In this document: positions 38,401 through 46,812 of the stretch, in pieces
Numbering within the stretch: position 1 is the first letter of the stretch
Layout of the letters: each line of letters begins with the position of its first letter
Source of the DNA: RUG14300 sp964561145
Lineage (GTDB): Bacteria > Bacillota > Clostridia > Christensenellales > CAG-1252
Assembly: GCA_964561145.1 (NCBI GenBank)
Contig: CAZLNZ010000001.1
Coordinates: 1-64,000 of the forward strand
Reading direction: 5' to 3'
DNA: 64,000 nt
Notes under the pieces: generated by a model
What the model was told of the DNA's origin: nothing
Databases searched by the model: none
What the model saw: the letters and a program-made list of their open reading frames with translations, nothing else
Translations under genes and position numbers: made by a program

Positions 38401-39949
38401 GGATACATCTGTTGTTCAAGTGAGCGAAAGCGGACTTGTTAGCGGTGTAGCTCCCGGTAACGCTGTTGTTACTGTAACTATTAAGGGTGTTGTATTTGAA
38501 ATAAACGTTAGCGTTGCAGGTTATTCTTTAAGCGAAAACGATATTCAACTATACTTGAGTGCCGATGAAGATTTGTATAGAAGGGTTCTCAGGGTTGAAG
38601 ATTCTTTGGGTAACAATGTATCCGATGTAAGTTTTGTATCATCGAATGATGATGTTGCTTCGGTTGATTCCATGACGGGTACTATCACGGCAGTAGCCTT
38701 GGGTGAAGCAACAATTACCGTAACTGCTGGCAATCAGGTCTTTACCTGTAACGTTGTAGTTTCGATGTATTCCGACTTGCAGTATACGGAGCTAAATATG
38801 GATTTTGAAAATCTATCTAGAGTTTCTGCAGATTACAAAACCATTGATTACAAACATTGGAATTCCGACTATACCGCTACAATGCAAAATAGAGTTGAGT
38901 TGATTGGAGAACCTTCATCTGTTCGTGACAACTTCTGGGATTATAAAACAACGATCGGTTATGAGTATCAGGAGGGTGGCAGAAATCTCGGTATGTGTTA
39001 CGGAAAAGCAAGCGTTGGTTTTGAGCTTCCGATAATCGTAAATAATTCCGTAAGTGAAATTGTGTTCTACACCGGTGCATATAAAGGTACGGCAACAGTA
39101 TCATTCCAACTTGACGACGTAGTTCTTGGTTCTAAATCCTTTGTTGCAGATGAGGGTGTAGCAAGAAAACTCGCTATAAAGATAGACACCTCGGCTTTGG
39201 TCGGTGATCATAATCTTAAAATCGTGGGTACTTTTGATGGTCCCGATTATGGTAACATCAACGTTGTAGCTGTAGCGGTTGTCGGTAAAGAGCCGTATAG
39301 TGCTGTTGCAATAGGTTCGGTTGTCACACAAAAGATCGAAGGAGATAAAGGCTCTAATAAGGTTGATTTAACCGAAGTTGGCACTCTCGATTGGATTTAT
39401 GCTCACTACGAGAATCCCAACGATAAGACCTATCAAAAGGCAGGCGGCAATGTACTTGTATCGGAAACCTATTATAACGGTGCAGGTGAAATTAGTGGCT
39501 GCGGCAACGAGTGGGACGGATTCTCTGCCTTTAAGTGGTCGGACGGAATTTTGACAGACTCGGGTGCAACCGAAGGTAGTGCCAACCCTTCCGATTCCAA
39601 TGAGAGCTGGGAAGGAGCCGGAGAGTATACAAACAACTATAATACAGCCGGCGGCGAGATCCATATCAAAATGCACTTAGGTGTAGGAAAGTATCAAATA
39701 TCCGTTTATATGAATTCTTGGTGTGCAGATATTGCAACCGCAATTTACGACGGAAATAACAATTTCGTAACAGGAAAAATTATGATTAACTATGAGCCTT
39801 ATCAGGTTGGTTCAGGTTGGATTGCGACCTACACTTTGGATGTAAAAGAAGAGAGTGACTTCAATCTCTTGATCGGTAAGAGCCGCTCTCACGGTTCTGA
39901 CGATAGACAAGTAGGCTGGCAAGCAGTTGCAATTTCTGCTATAGAGTAA
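35450..39949 (+). CDS. Giant lipoprotein with Big_2 domains and two kinds of sandwich module
   Basis: 1499 residues, AGGAGG start, lipobox LAAC with Cys24. About six Big_2 domains (25-505; SSDxSVATVxDGVVxAVKxGxASV) are followed by module A (about 510-690), module B (about 695-870), three more Big domains (875-1105), A' (1110-1280) and B' (1290-1499). A and A' share VNNSVSxIVxxTGA and end VAVAVVGKE. B and B' share DLTxxGxxDW, FxWSDG and a GW-AxAxS end. This is an internal duplication. It is likely a surface polysaccharide-binding scaffold working with the GH31 enzyme upstream. Confidence 0.8.
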   Translation: MKKTSLLLLIVVLVLTSVFVLAACKHNEEPVNYQLSDTAITLKVGEQKTLSVSPAPDKAVIWESSDSSVATVSDGVVSAVKIGTASVSCKIDGVADALVCVVTVEEEPIVTPINYQLSDSAITLNVGEQKTLSVSPVPEKSVVWESSDSSVVTVVDGVVSAVKKGTASVSCKIDGVEDALTCSVTVNELHEYSLEVASFSIKTGETKQIVVVDKDGNNASGATFVSKNAAVATVSESGLITAVAKGSAVIEVTIEEQVLKCDVEVSQKYTYSFDKDSLDLAVGAVETLTLIRTPDDDEEVRPHTFTSSDDAVATVNGGNGKVTAMGKGTAIITCLVDGEEIKASVSVRAYVIKIDDVAMSDETILRIGSEQNISITSDPEGEINAEYISYDQSIVTVEGGHIVPLQVGETTIGVKIGGKEFTTKAIVQAAVTYSVNVKNDSLALGKTLQLIVSSDPESIFAVTYSSSDDSIASVDDNGLITAKKIGVATITSNVVDKDISFETVINVVLESSINHFDYDFRTGSVNLTYLDKNKTLDWRRYNDADSGSLRMKDHQGLIGDLVGNINDRFWDYLAPIVYEDGEGSKSAAAFTYGVNFVNQFSIPVTVNNSVSKIVIMTGAWNRSGSIEFKLGDKVLHSDSFEGGSVALARKYELSVDTSFLADGESYTIDIVLNVLDGSGNVSLVAVAVVGKEAHAISNATVSVDISTPGGAQDLTAIGNVDWLAANGAHKANVPDNAGILRNEIQRVGATGHADDYKDASFTWSDGNQQAPAALRDIDWADLYLSIPVQLDAGNSTITLYGTGYIGGYIVALYDNNGVYVNGWQIVDEHRESVTCKVVMNVNAPEGGKYIVKILKCRGSGNLGWGAIALSCETDYSLEQNTYSAVVGGEAVMIKLLKNDVAVTEGVSFSSSDESVATIAADGAITAVNSGSAYITVTIDGVNYYALVNVIKYSLASGSELELTLGQDSQISISPSGEGASYVSSDTSVVQVSESGLVSGVAPGNAVVTVTIKGVVFEINVSVAGYSLSENDIQLYLSADEDLYRRVLRVEDSLGNNVSDVSFVSSNDDVASVDSMTGTITAVALGEATITVTAGNQVFTCNVVVSMYSDLQYTELNMDFENLSRVSADYKTIDYKHWNSDYTATMQNRVELIGEPSSVRDNFWDYKTTIGYEYQEGGRNLGMCYGKASVGFELPIIVNNSVSEIVFYTGAYKGTATVSFQLDDVVLGSKSFVADEGVARKLAIKIDTSALVGDHNLKIVGTFDGPDYGNINVVAVAVVGKEPYSAVAIGSVVTQKIEGDKGSNKVDLTEVGTLDWIYAHYENPNDKTYQKAGGNVLVSETYYNGAGEISGCGNEWDGFSAFKWSDGILTDSGATEGSANPSDSNESWEGAGEYTNNYNTAGGEIHIKMHLGVGKYQISVYMNSWCADIATAIYDGNNNFVTGKIMINYEPYQVGSGWIATYTLDVKEESDFNLLIGKSRSHGSDDRQVGWQAVAISAIE

Positions 39950-39961
39950 CAATAAAAAAAT

Positions 39962-40021
39962 CAAATTATCTATGGTGAATTGCTAAATTATAAAGCTTTG
40001 GCTGTGCCATAAGATAATTTG
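39962..40021. repeat. Inverted repeat after the Big lipoprotein gene
   Basis: CAAATTATCTATGG (39962-39975) pairs with CCAT-A-AGATAATTTG (40007-40021) with one bulged base, around a 31-base loop. It may be a 3' stability structure or a small insertion. Confidence 0.55.
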
Positions 40022-40058
40022 AATTATACGGATAGGATTAAGTTCCTGATTAAAAAAC

Positions 40059-40097
40059 GAGGGTAATGGTTTTCTTCATTACCCTCTTGTTTTTCTT
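40059..40097. terminator. Bidirectional terminator for convergent genes
   Basis: GAGGGTAATG (40059-40068) and CATTACCCTC (40077-40086) with an 8-base loop, T-rich on the right and A run on the left. It serves the plus-strand lipoprotein gene and the minus-strand dipeptidase gene ending at 40111. Confidence 0.9.
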
Positions 40098-40110
40098 AAA
40101 GTTTAGTTGT

Positions 40111-40932
40111 TTAAAAGTTCGTTTCAAGTTCCGATTTTGTGAAGATACCTTCGTAATGTGATCGGGTGTGGTTATAGTAGGCATAAAATCTATCAAGATA
40201 GTCATAATGCCACCATTCGCTAGGAAGGTTTGTAAAGCCTACAATGGTCATTATATTGTAAAGAAGCCTGCGATTGTAAGCAATTTGAACCATCTTTTCT
40301 TCAGATGATAATGTTGAAAAGTGTTTGTTTTTGGATAGTATTTCAAAAAAAGCATTTTCATCAAACTCGATGTTTTTCGATTGTATATCTCTTGCAATAA
40401 ATGCCTCAAAATAATCGGAGTTTGTTTTATCTGTAAACTCGTCAAACTCCGTTCCCATCGGCAATTCATATCCGTTTTCGTCTATTATAGTTAAATCTAT
40501 AGCACCGCCGGTGGTGTGCACGGGGGGCATTAGGGGATTGTTTTTAGGAAGAGATACAAATCTTTTGACAAATTGATCTTGTTCCGCTTCCGAAAGAGAC
40601 TGAAGGGAGAATTCTTCGATTATTTTTATGCGGTAGGCATAAAAAAGTTCCTCTTGGAGTGCAAAAGGTCTCCACGCATCGAGGATTTTAAAGCGGTATC
40701 CGGGAGGTAAAAGCTTTTGTGCCTCGATCAATTTCTCATATGTCTCCTTTCGCAAATATGCATTTGCTTCAGCATTATTCATACCGAGCTTTACATATTG
40801 CATATCGATAACAATACCTGTGCTCTCTTCGATTTTAACAAACGGAGAATGATTCGGCGTTAGCTCCTTAACGTCGGAAGGAAGGGATATTTTTGGGATT
40901 GCATTTGCTAACAAATCTGTTTTTACTCGCAT
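40111..40932 (-). CDS. VanX-type D-alanyl-D-alanine dipeptidase (M15D)
   Basis: 273 residues, longer than VanX itself (about 200) because of an insertion at about 160-225. The zinc site and catalytic residues of the family are visible: H139 and D146 in PVHTTGGAIDLT, H242 in SEWWHYD, catalytic E239, and R88 in DAWRP. It should cleave D-Ala-D-Ala dipeptide in the cytosol, as no signal peptide is seen. No vanH/vanA/vanRS genes are near. It overlaps the TIR gene by 10 bases, so the two are translationally coupled, which is unusual. Confidence 0.85.
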   Translation of the reverse strand: MRVKTDLLANAIPKISLPSDVKELTPNHSPFVKIEESTGIVIDMQYVKLGMNNAEANAYLRKETYEKLIEAQKLLPPGYRFKILDAWRPFALQEELFYAYRIKIIEEFSLQSLSEAEQDQFVKRFVSLPKNNPLMPPVHTTGGAIDLTIIDENGYELPMGTEFDEFTDKTNSDYFEAFIARDIQSKNIEFDENAFFEILSKNKHFSTLSSEEKMVQIAYNRRLLYNIMTIVGFTNLPSEWWHYDYLDRFYAYYNHTRSHYEGIFTKSELETNF

Positions 40933-42242
40933 TCTATATTTTCCTCGTCAAGGGTAATTATAAACACCGCCCCGGACATGGGCAAAACCCACTCGTCTTC
41001 AATGGAGAATTCGCATTCTCCGTCAATTGCCATGGAATCTTTTGACAGAACGTTCTGTGACAAAAAGGGTATCATTTTCACATCGAAATACTCGCTTTCA
41101 AATTGGAAAATAACCTTAGGTGAATAGGTCGGCTCGCTAATCGATGCGAAGAAAAAGCGTGTATTCTTATTGAAGGGCATAACAAACGAGAGCTTGAAGT
41201 TCAACAGCTCTGAAATATTTTCTACCGTATACTTAAGGTGTAATCCCGAGGTCGAAAAAATGATTTCTTCCGGTTGAAGTTTTTTTGCATTGATTACTAA
41301 TTGAACCTTGAGGACTTTTTCAATAAAAGCAAGTCTGTTTTCTTCTGGAATTGATATTATCTTCTCAAGGTCTATTTTTTCTATTGAAAAATCTTCGCTG
41401 AAAAGCACCTTTTCATTATGAAGAGAATCATCCAAATCGGCTAATCCTGTATCGAATTTAATCCAGAATTCACTAGAGGGACTATCTACAATGAATTTTT
41501 TTACATAAGTAAACCTTTCTTTGAGTTTATAATACTTATCCGAGCGAATTTGTACAAAGTCTTGCCAGTCAAAGCCTCTTTCTAATGAAATTCTATAGTC
41601 AAACTTAAGTCGTAGGTTATAGTCGGAATTGACATACGGCTTAATCATGCTGTAAACCATGTCAGCATTATTTTCCTTTACTAAGGAGTAGAGCATTGCT
41701 TTTAGAGCGTTTCTTTTGACATCATCGGATATTTTGTCTATGTCCGAGGCAGATGAGACGATTTCCTTTAATCGTGCCTCATATAACCTTGCTACTCCCG
41801 AAGGTTTGCTTGACAAAAACCTTTTAAGGTCTTGGAGGGAAAATCTGCCGATATCTGTTGCCAAAACCGAATTAAGGGAGTAGAGGTGTTTGACAGCTTC
41901 GGGACACTCTTCGAGCTCTTTGCTTCGAGGGAAATCAAAGCCTTTCATTTGCACGGGGATTATATTTTTATTATGTTTTATGGCATGCTTAACTTCCTTT
42001 TGGACCCAATCCTCAGACTCTTGATAGTCATCGAACATATTTTTAGAAAGTACAACCAAAAAATCGTCACACTTCTCGATATTATCAAGTATGCGTTCCT
42101 CGAATTGTCCCGAGTGAAGTGCCTCATAATCATAAAATACGGTATACCCCATTTCCGTAAGGAGCAAATGAAGATACTTTGCCATAACGTCTCCGCCCTT
42201 ACGGCGATAGGATATGAATATATTATATTTTTCCTCGCTCAT
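40923..42242 (-). CDS. TIR-domain protein with unrecognised C-terminal region
   Basis: 439 residues. The TIR domain covers about 5-135: FISYRRKGGD at 9-18, then GYTVFYDYEALHSGQF, and the helix EDWVQKEVKHAI with W79 and E83, where NAD-cleaving TIR enzymes carry the catalytic Glu. Residues 150-439 match nothing I know; they look like a helical stretch (about 150-215) and then a beta-rich domain. TIR proteins in bacteria are mostly NADase effectors of anti-phage immunity, but many soluble TIR proteins have no assigned job. Co-translation with a VanX-type dipeptidase and position after trmL suggest a fixed cassette. Confidence 0.75.
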   Translation of the reverse strand: MSEEKYNIFISYRRKGGDVMAKYLHLLLTEMGYTVFYDYEALHSGQFEERILDNIEKCDDFLVVLSKNMFDDYQESEDWVQKEVKHAIKHNKNIIPVQMKGFDFPRSKELEECPEAVKHLYSLNSVLATDIGRFSLQDLKRFLSSKPSGVARLYEARLKEIVSSASDIDKISDDVKRNALKAMLYSLVKENNADMVYSMIKPYVNSDYNLRLKFDYRISLERGFDWQDFVQIRSDKYYKLKERFTYVKKFIVDSPSSEFWIKFDTGLADLDDSLHNEKVLFSEDFSIEKIDLEKIISIPEENRLAFIEKVLKVQLVINAKKLQPEEIIFSTSGLHLKYTVENISELLNFKLSFVMPFNKNTRFFFASISEPTYSPKVIFQFESEYFDVKMIPFLSQNVLSKDSMAIDGECEFSIEDEWVLPMSGAVFIITLDEENIECE

Positions 42243-42251
42243 TATATCTCC

Positions 42252-42740
42252 TTAGTCCTTTCTTCCTGTAAGGTGACCTTGATCCGATAAGCCGTTAAAG
42301 CCTGTCTGCCTTAAAGCCTCATATAGCACGATGGCAACCGAGTTTGATAGATTTAAGGAACGTAAATCGGGAAGCATCGGTATTCTAAGACTACACTCAT
42401 AGTTTTCCTTCAAGAGGGGTTCGGGCAGACCGTGGGTTTCTTTGCCAAAGACAAGGAAATCATCCTCTTGGAAGTCAACGTCACTATAGCAATGTGCAGC
42501 CTTTGTGGAAAGGTACCAAAACCTTCCGCCTGCATTTTTCGTAAAGAAATCGTCGAGATTTTCGTAGACGGTAATGTCTACCTTGTCCCAGTAATCTAAA
42601 CCGGCTCTCCTAACGGCTTTTTCCGATATATCGAAACCTAACGGCTTAATCAAATGTAATCTTGCACCTGTTGCCGCGCAAGACCTTGCTATATTCCCTG
42701 TATTTTGGGGTATTTCAGGTTCTACTAGTACTATATTCAT
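42252..42740 (-). CDS. trmL: tRNA (cytidine/uridine-34-2'-O)-methyltransferase
   Basis: 162 residues, the compact SPOUT methylase. It has the family's opening NIVLVEPEIPQNTGNIARSCAATGARLHLI and the trefoil-knot motifs FGKETHGLP and IPMLPDLRSLNLSNSVAIVLYEALRQ. It methylates the ribose of the wobble base in tRNA-Leu isoacceptors. It is the first gene of a three-gene minus-strand run (9 bases before the TIR gene). Its own ribosome site is weak. Confidence 0.93.
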   Translation of the reverse strand: MNIVLVEPEIPQNTGNIARSCAATGARLHLIKPLGFDISEKAVRRAGLDYWDKVDITVYENLDDFFTKNAGGRFWYLSTKAAHCYSDVDFQEDDFLVFGKETHGLPEPLLKENYECSLRIPMLPDLRSLNLSNSVAIVLYEALRQTGFNGLSDQGHLTGRKD

Positions 42741-42911
42741 ACATCGATTATAGCTTATTTTACAACCGATTGCAAGTATTAATAAAAAGCTTTTATGTAT
42801 CTTAAACTTGTATTAAGTGTTCTATTACAGTTATTGACAATAAACAGCCAAATATAGTATCATTATAATAGCCGAGTATGGCTGAAGTTATTAGAAAAAG
42901 GACGAACGGTT
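42741..42911. other. Divergent intergenic region trmL / prepilin
   Basis: No gene. A TTGACA at 42835-42840 and TATAAT further downstream on the plus strand are spaced 24 bases, too far for one standard promoter; TAGTAT gives 15. Plus-strand promoter likely, exact boxes uncertain. Confidence 0.4.
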
Positions 42912-42914
42912 GTG

Positions 42915-43475
42915 ATGAAAAAGCTTAAAAATACCGGCAAAGGATTTTCCCTTGTTGAAGTCGTAGTAGTTATGGCTATTATGGCACTTTTGGCAACAGT
43001 TGCAGTCCCTATGCTTACTTCTTCCTCGAATTCGAAAACAAATGATAAGTATAAGCAATATTGCATTTCTGCACTCGATTCCGCTGCATCTATTGCCGAA
43101 GCCTATTCAAAAGGGGCGAAAAGCGCTGCAGGATACGATATCGCAAAAAATACGGGAGAGCCCAATTGGGTCGGAATAAACCAATGTCTCAATGCGGATA
43201 ATCCTTATAATTACAAGTTTAAGGTTAGCTGTACCAACACACACTATACAGTTTCTGAATTTAGCAAGCTTTCGGGTAGTAGTAATCCCAATGGAGAGGA
43301 ACATAAGGATATCGACACTGTGGTTATCTGCTATATCTACGATGATCTTGAAAGAACAATCACACCTATCGGTGCTTGGTTCGTAAAAAAAGCGGTGGTT
43401 ACCGTCGCATATAAATATGACTATGTTTTGGGCAAGGGAATAGAAATAACCGAAAAATTCACCTTGCCGGAATGA
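42915..43475 (+). CDS. Lone type IV prepilin-like protein
   Basis: 186 residues from the ATG at 42915 (a GTG three bases earlier is equally possible). It has a class III signal with the PilD-type site GKG/FSLVEVVVVMAIMALLATVAVPML, including the Glu at position +5 of the mature protein. The C-terminal part is a small globular domain with two or three cysteines. No pilus ATPase, PilC, PilD or other pilin lies in the window, so assembly would depend on genes elsewhere. It is 15 bases upstream of the transglutaminase-like lipoprotein and presumably co-transcribed. Confidence 0.8.
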   Translation: MKKLKNTGKGFSLVEVVVVMAIMALLATVAVPMLTSSSNSKTNDKYKQYCISALDSAASIAEAYSKGAKSAAGYDIAKNTGEPNWVGINQCLNADNPYNYKFKVSCTNTHYTVSEFSKLSGSSNPNGEEHKDIDTVVICYIYDDLERTITPIGAWFVKKAVVTVAYKYDYVLGKGIEITEKFTLPE

Positions 43476-43490
43476 CAATTGGGGGATGTT

Positions 43491-46400
43491 ATGAAAAAAC
43501 TTAGTTCGATATTGGTTTTATCCATAATTGTGTTTCTTCTGGGAGTACTTTTTACTGGTTGCTCGATAATCGGAAATCTTTTAGGTCATATCGAAGAAGA
43601 AGATATTCAAGTTCCAACTAATCTTAAATATAATGACGGGGAGTTAAGCTGGAACGCTGTTACAGGTGCCGATTCCTATGAAATCCGTCTTGTAAAAGAG
43701 GGAGAATCGGATATTATCTTGAAATCTGATACGGAAAAGGTATGTATACCATCTGAGCTTTTTGGTTCCTTTACAGCATCCGTAAGGGCTATTTCTAATG
43801 CTAAAGAGTCACCATATTCGGCATCGATAACTTTTACATTCGGTATACTAACCCTCGATGAAAATACTTTCTCTTTTGATTTCGATACCTTCATTTTAAG
43901 TTGGGAGGCAAATTCCTATGCGTATAGCTATAATGTTACCGTAAAAAAGGGAAGCAAGATTATAGCAAATAAAAACGTTCCTGTCGCCTATTATACCCTT
44001 GATGCCGATGCTTACGATTCGAATTATAGATACGTATTTGAGGTTGTTGCAAATTCAAAATCCTACACCTCAAGTTCTGCAGTGTCTTTCACTATCCAGC
44101 CTAAACTGGACTTTTCCTTGGCAGAAGATTATGTCGTCGATTTAAGTGAGGACAAAGAGAACTTTGTTTATTACAATCCTTACGCTAACTATATAGCCAT
44201 TGATGATAGCGATCACTCTGTAGAATTATTTGTTGACTATTCTTCATCTTGTATTCTTACGGGTGAAAAAATGTACATTCCAAGGAGCATCTTTGAAAAA
44301 TTAGCATACGGCACTTATCGCATGATAATAGGTGGCGATGATTTTAACGTCCCGTATGTATTAAAGGTGTTAGACTCAAGGTCTCCGATTGTAAGTGCCG
44401 ATAAGGAACGTTATATTGTTGAAAATACCTCTTTAACCTTTAGTGTTGAGTCTTTCGCCTATTCCATGAAGGAAATCAATGTTGATTCCTTGTCGTTGTC
44501 TTCCTCCGATTATTCGATCGAGGATAGTATTATCACGCTGTATTCAAGCTATTTGGATGAGCTCGCCTTGGGAAGTCATACTTTGCAAACGACCTTCCTT
44601 AGTTTGTTCGATGGTAGTGAATATAATGTCAAAACACAGTTTATCGTAACTCAGGACTTCATGGAATTAGTAACTACAGAGTATAACTATATCAAGGGTG
44701 AAAACTTATCTCTGGATGTGAAAACAAATGGGGATAGGGTGTCAAGAATCATTGCAAACGGCGAGGAACTTCCTACAAGCTGTTATTATTCAGGCAAAAA
44801 CACCTTGATCCTTTTTGCCGAGTATCTTGACAGTACAACAGCCGATACATTTTTGATTGAAAGTGAGATTGGAGGATATCCTCTTTTTACGATCAACAGA
44901 AATATAAAGGGTTTTGTCTCCGCTAAGACATATACCTATGATAAATCGGGCGAGAATTTACTTCTTGACGGTTTCCTTGAGGATACTACTGTAAAAGTAT
45001 ATGGTAACAGTATAACAAAGGATAGCTTTTTTACAGACAGTAAAGGGATAACTCTTCAGGGAGATTATCTGTCAACCCTTGCAGTAGGAAGTTATACGTT
45101 CTTGGTGGAGTGTTGTGACACCTTTAGCTACGTTACCGTTGATGTAATAAATAGTAGCAATCAAATTGAAAACTTGCAATTTGACTTTGATATCGAAGAA
45201 AACGAGGTGTATATTCGCTTCGAATGCAATTGTGGAAAGGATAGGCACTACTACTGTCTTGATAGCGGTGAAACCGTGCATTCCGATCGTATTCAAAAGC
45301 TTTCGGATTTTTCTATTGATAACAAGCACTCTGTCAAGGTTAGCTGTTCAACTTATTCGACCTCTTCGACAATAAGTTATGAGGTTCCTAGTAGTGAGGA
45401 GCGTAGCTATATGAAAGACTATTTCTCACTAAAGGGTGATTCCTACAATAAGGTTATCGGAAGCTTAGAGGAGTTATCCAAGGTCTTTGAGTATTTAGTT
45501 TATGGCGGTAGCGGAGTGGAGTATTCTTATAATGGTACGGCTTATGAATATGGTTGTGCAAGTGAAACTGTCTATTTCACCGACTCTCTGATAAGCATTA
45601 TGCAAGAGAACAAGAATTATTTCAACGAAGTATCCTCTGCCATCGATGTTCCATACAGTTGTGCTTATTCTTTAAAGCAAGTGTCTAGTGGCTCCAATGT
45701 TTTCTCGTTATTGGTTTCCTATCCTGAGAACATAGAAAAAAATCAAACATCGGGAATGATAAACGAGGCTCTTAGTGACGACAGGGTATTTTTATCGGAA
45801 GGTGATCGTTCAGATGACTTTGATTGTTTTGCAATCAATTCTTTCACTAAGACGGAAGTAATTACTTCAACGGAGGAATTGGCTAGTCTTCCTTATGGCG
45901 TAAAGCCGATATTTGAAGGCGAATCCGAGGCTAAAACCATTTATGAGAATGCACTGGACATTTTAAGGAAATATGTTTCATCCAACTCTACCGATGTAGA
46001 GAAGGTAACCGCTATTTTCCATTGGATTGTGTCTAATGTAACCTATGACTATAATACTTTGGCTTTGTATAATCTTTCCGATTACTTGCAACACACAGCC
46101 TTGTCGACAATTATGGCAAAGGATGCGATTAATGAGGTTATAGAAAATAATAGTTCGTTAGAGAGTTTATTATCCCCTGCCACTATGCTTACCGGCGTAG
46201 ACGATATTCGAAGCTATATTAAGAAGTTGAACTCTAAAATGAGAGCCTTTTCGTTAGAGGGTTCCCTTATAGATAATATAGCCGTTTGTGACGGTATATC
46301 TGATGCCTTTAAGCTTCTTTGCTTGATTGAGGGCATACCTGCAACTAAGGTAACAGGCGTTGGTATTCAAAATGGTACCTCTGAAAATCATGCATGGAAT

Positions 46401-46808
46401 AAGGTACAAATAGGGGGATCGTGGTATGTTGTTGATGCAACTTGGGGTAGAGCAAGTGGCTATGTATCACATAAATATTTCCTTGTTGCGGAAAAGGATG
46501 TTGTTCATGATCATATAGAGGGCGTTATGGGCACGTCGAATACAACTTATTCCGTCGTTGATATCCTAGCTGACGGCTCTTACGATTATTATGCTAACAC
46601 CATTCTTTACGGCAAGGACTCTCTTATTTCCGACAAGGATGAATTAAAGAGTATTTTAAAAGCCTTTATTGCCTCAGACGACAATGTCTTAGAGCTTAAA
46701 TTAGAGTTTGATTTTTCGGAATCTCAATTATTATCATTGATGAAGGAGGTTTATAAGGGAACCTATAGGTATAGAATTGATGACGTATACTTGACCTTAA
46801 TGATGTAA
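43491..46808 (+). CDS. Large lipoprotein with C-terminal transglutaminase-like domain
   Basis: 1105 residues from the ATG at 43491, which has GGGGG 5 bases upstream; an in-frame TTG at 43479 is the only earlier start. Lipobox FTGC, Cys24. Fibronectin-like sandwiches come first (about 35-200; NLKYNDGELSWNAVTGADSY), then repeated beta modules (about 200-610). The transglutaminase-like domain lies at about 815-1020 with the triad C933 (NIAVCDGISDAF), H967 (ENHAWNKV) and D982 (YVVDATW). It may act as a cysteine protease or cross-linker at the cell surface, possibly on the pilin encoded just before. Confidence 0.8.
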   Translation: MKKLSSILVLSIIVFLLGVLFTGCSIIGNLLGHIEEEDIQVPTNLKYNDGELSWNAVTGADSYEIRLVKEGESDIILKSDTEKVCIPSELFGSFTASVRAISNAKESPYSASITFTFGILTLDENTFSFDFDTFILSWEANSYAYSYNVTVKKGSKIIANKNVPVAYYTLDADAYDSNYRYVFEVVANSKSYTSSSAVSFTIQPKLDFSLAEDYVVDLSEDKENFVYYNPYANYIAIDDSDHSVELFVDYSSSCILTGEKMYIPRSIFEKLAYGTYRMIIGGDDFNVPYVLKVLDSRSPIVSADKERYIVENTSLTFSVESFAYSMKEINVDSLSLSSSDYSIEDSIITLYSSYLDELALGSHTLQTTFLSLFDGSEYNVKTQFIVTQDFMELVTTEYNYIKGENLSLDVKTNGDRVSRIIANGEELPTSCYYSGKNTLILFAEYLDSTTADTFLIESEIGGYPLFTINRNIKGFVSAKTYTYDKSGENLLLDGFLEDTTVKVYGNSITKDSFFTDSKGITLQGDYLSTLAVGSYTFLVECCDTFSYVTVDVINSSNQIENLQFDFDIEENEVYIRFECNCGKDRHYYCLDSGETVHSDRIQKLSDFSIDNKHSVKVSCSTYSTSSTISYEVPSSEERSYMKDYFSLKGDSYNKVIGSLEELSKVFEYLVYGGSGVEYSYNGTAYEYGCASETVYFTDSLISIMQENKNYFNEVSSAIDVPYSCAYSLKQVSSGSNVFSLLVSYPENIEKNQTSGMINEALSDDRVFLSEGDRSDDFDCFAINSFTKTEVITSTEELASLPYGVKPIFEGESEAKTIYENALDILRKYVSSNSTDVEKVTAIFHWIVSNVTYDYNTLALYNLSDYLQHTALSTIMAKDAINEVIENNSSLESLLSPATMLTGVDDIRSYIKKLNSKMRAFSLEGSLIDNIAVCDGISDAFKLLCLIEGIPATKVTGVGIQNGTSENHAWNKVQIGGSWYVVDATWGRASGYVSHKYFLVAEKDVVHDHIEGVMGTSNTTYSVVDILADGSYDYYANTILYGKDSLISDKDELKSILKAFIASDDNVLELKLEFDFSESQLLSLMKEVYKGTYRYRIDDVYLTLMM

Positions 46809-46812
46809 TATT

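Noticed and set aside
40111..40932. Vancomycin resistance cluster
   Set aside because: Only the VanX-type dipeptidase is present; no vanH, ligase, regulator or transpeptidase homologue is near. Residues fit general D-Ala-D-Ala recycling as well.
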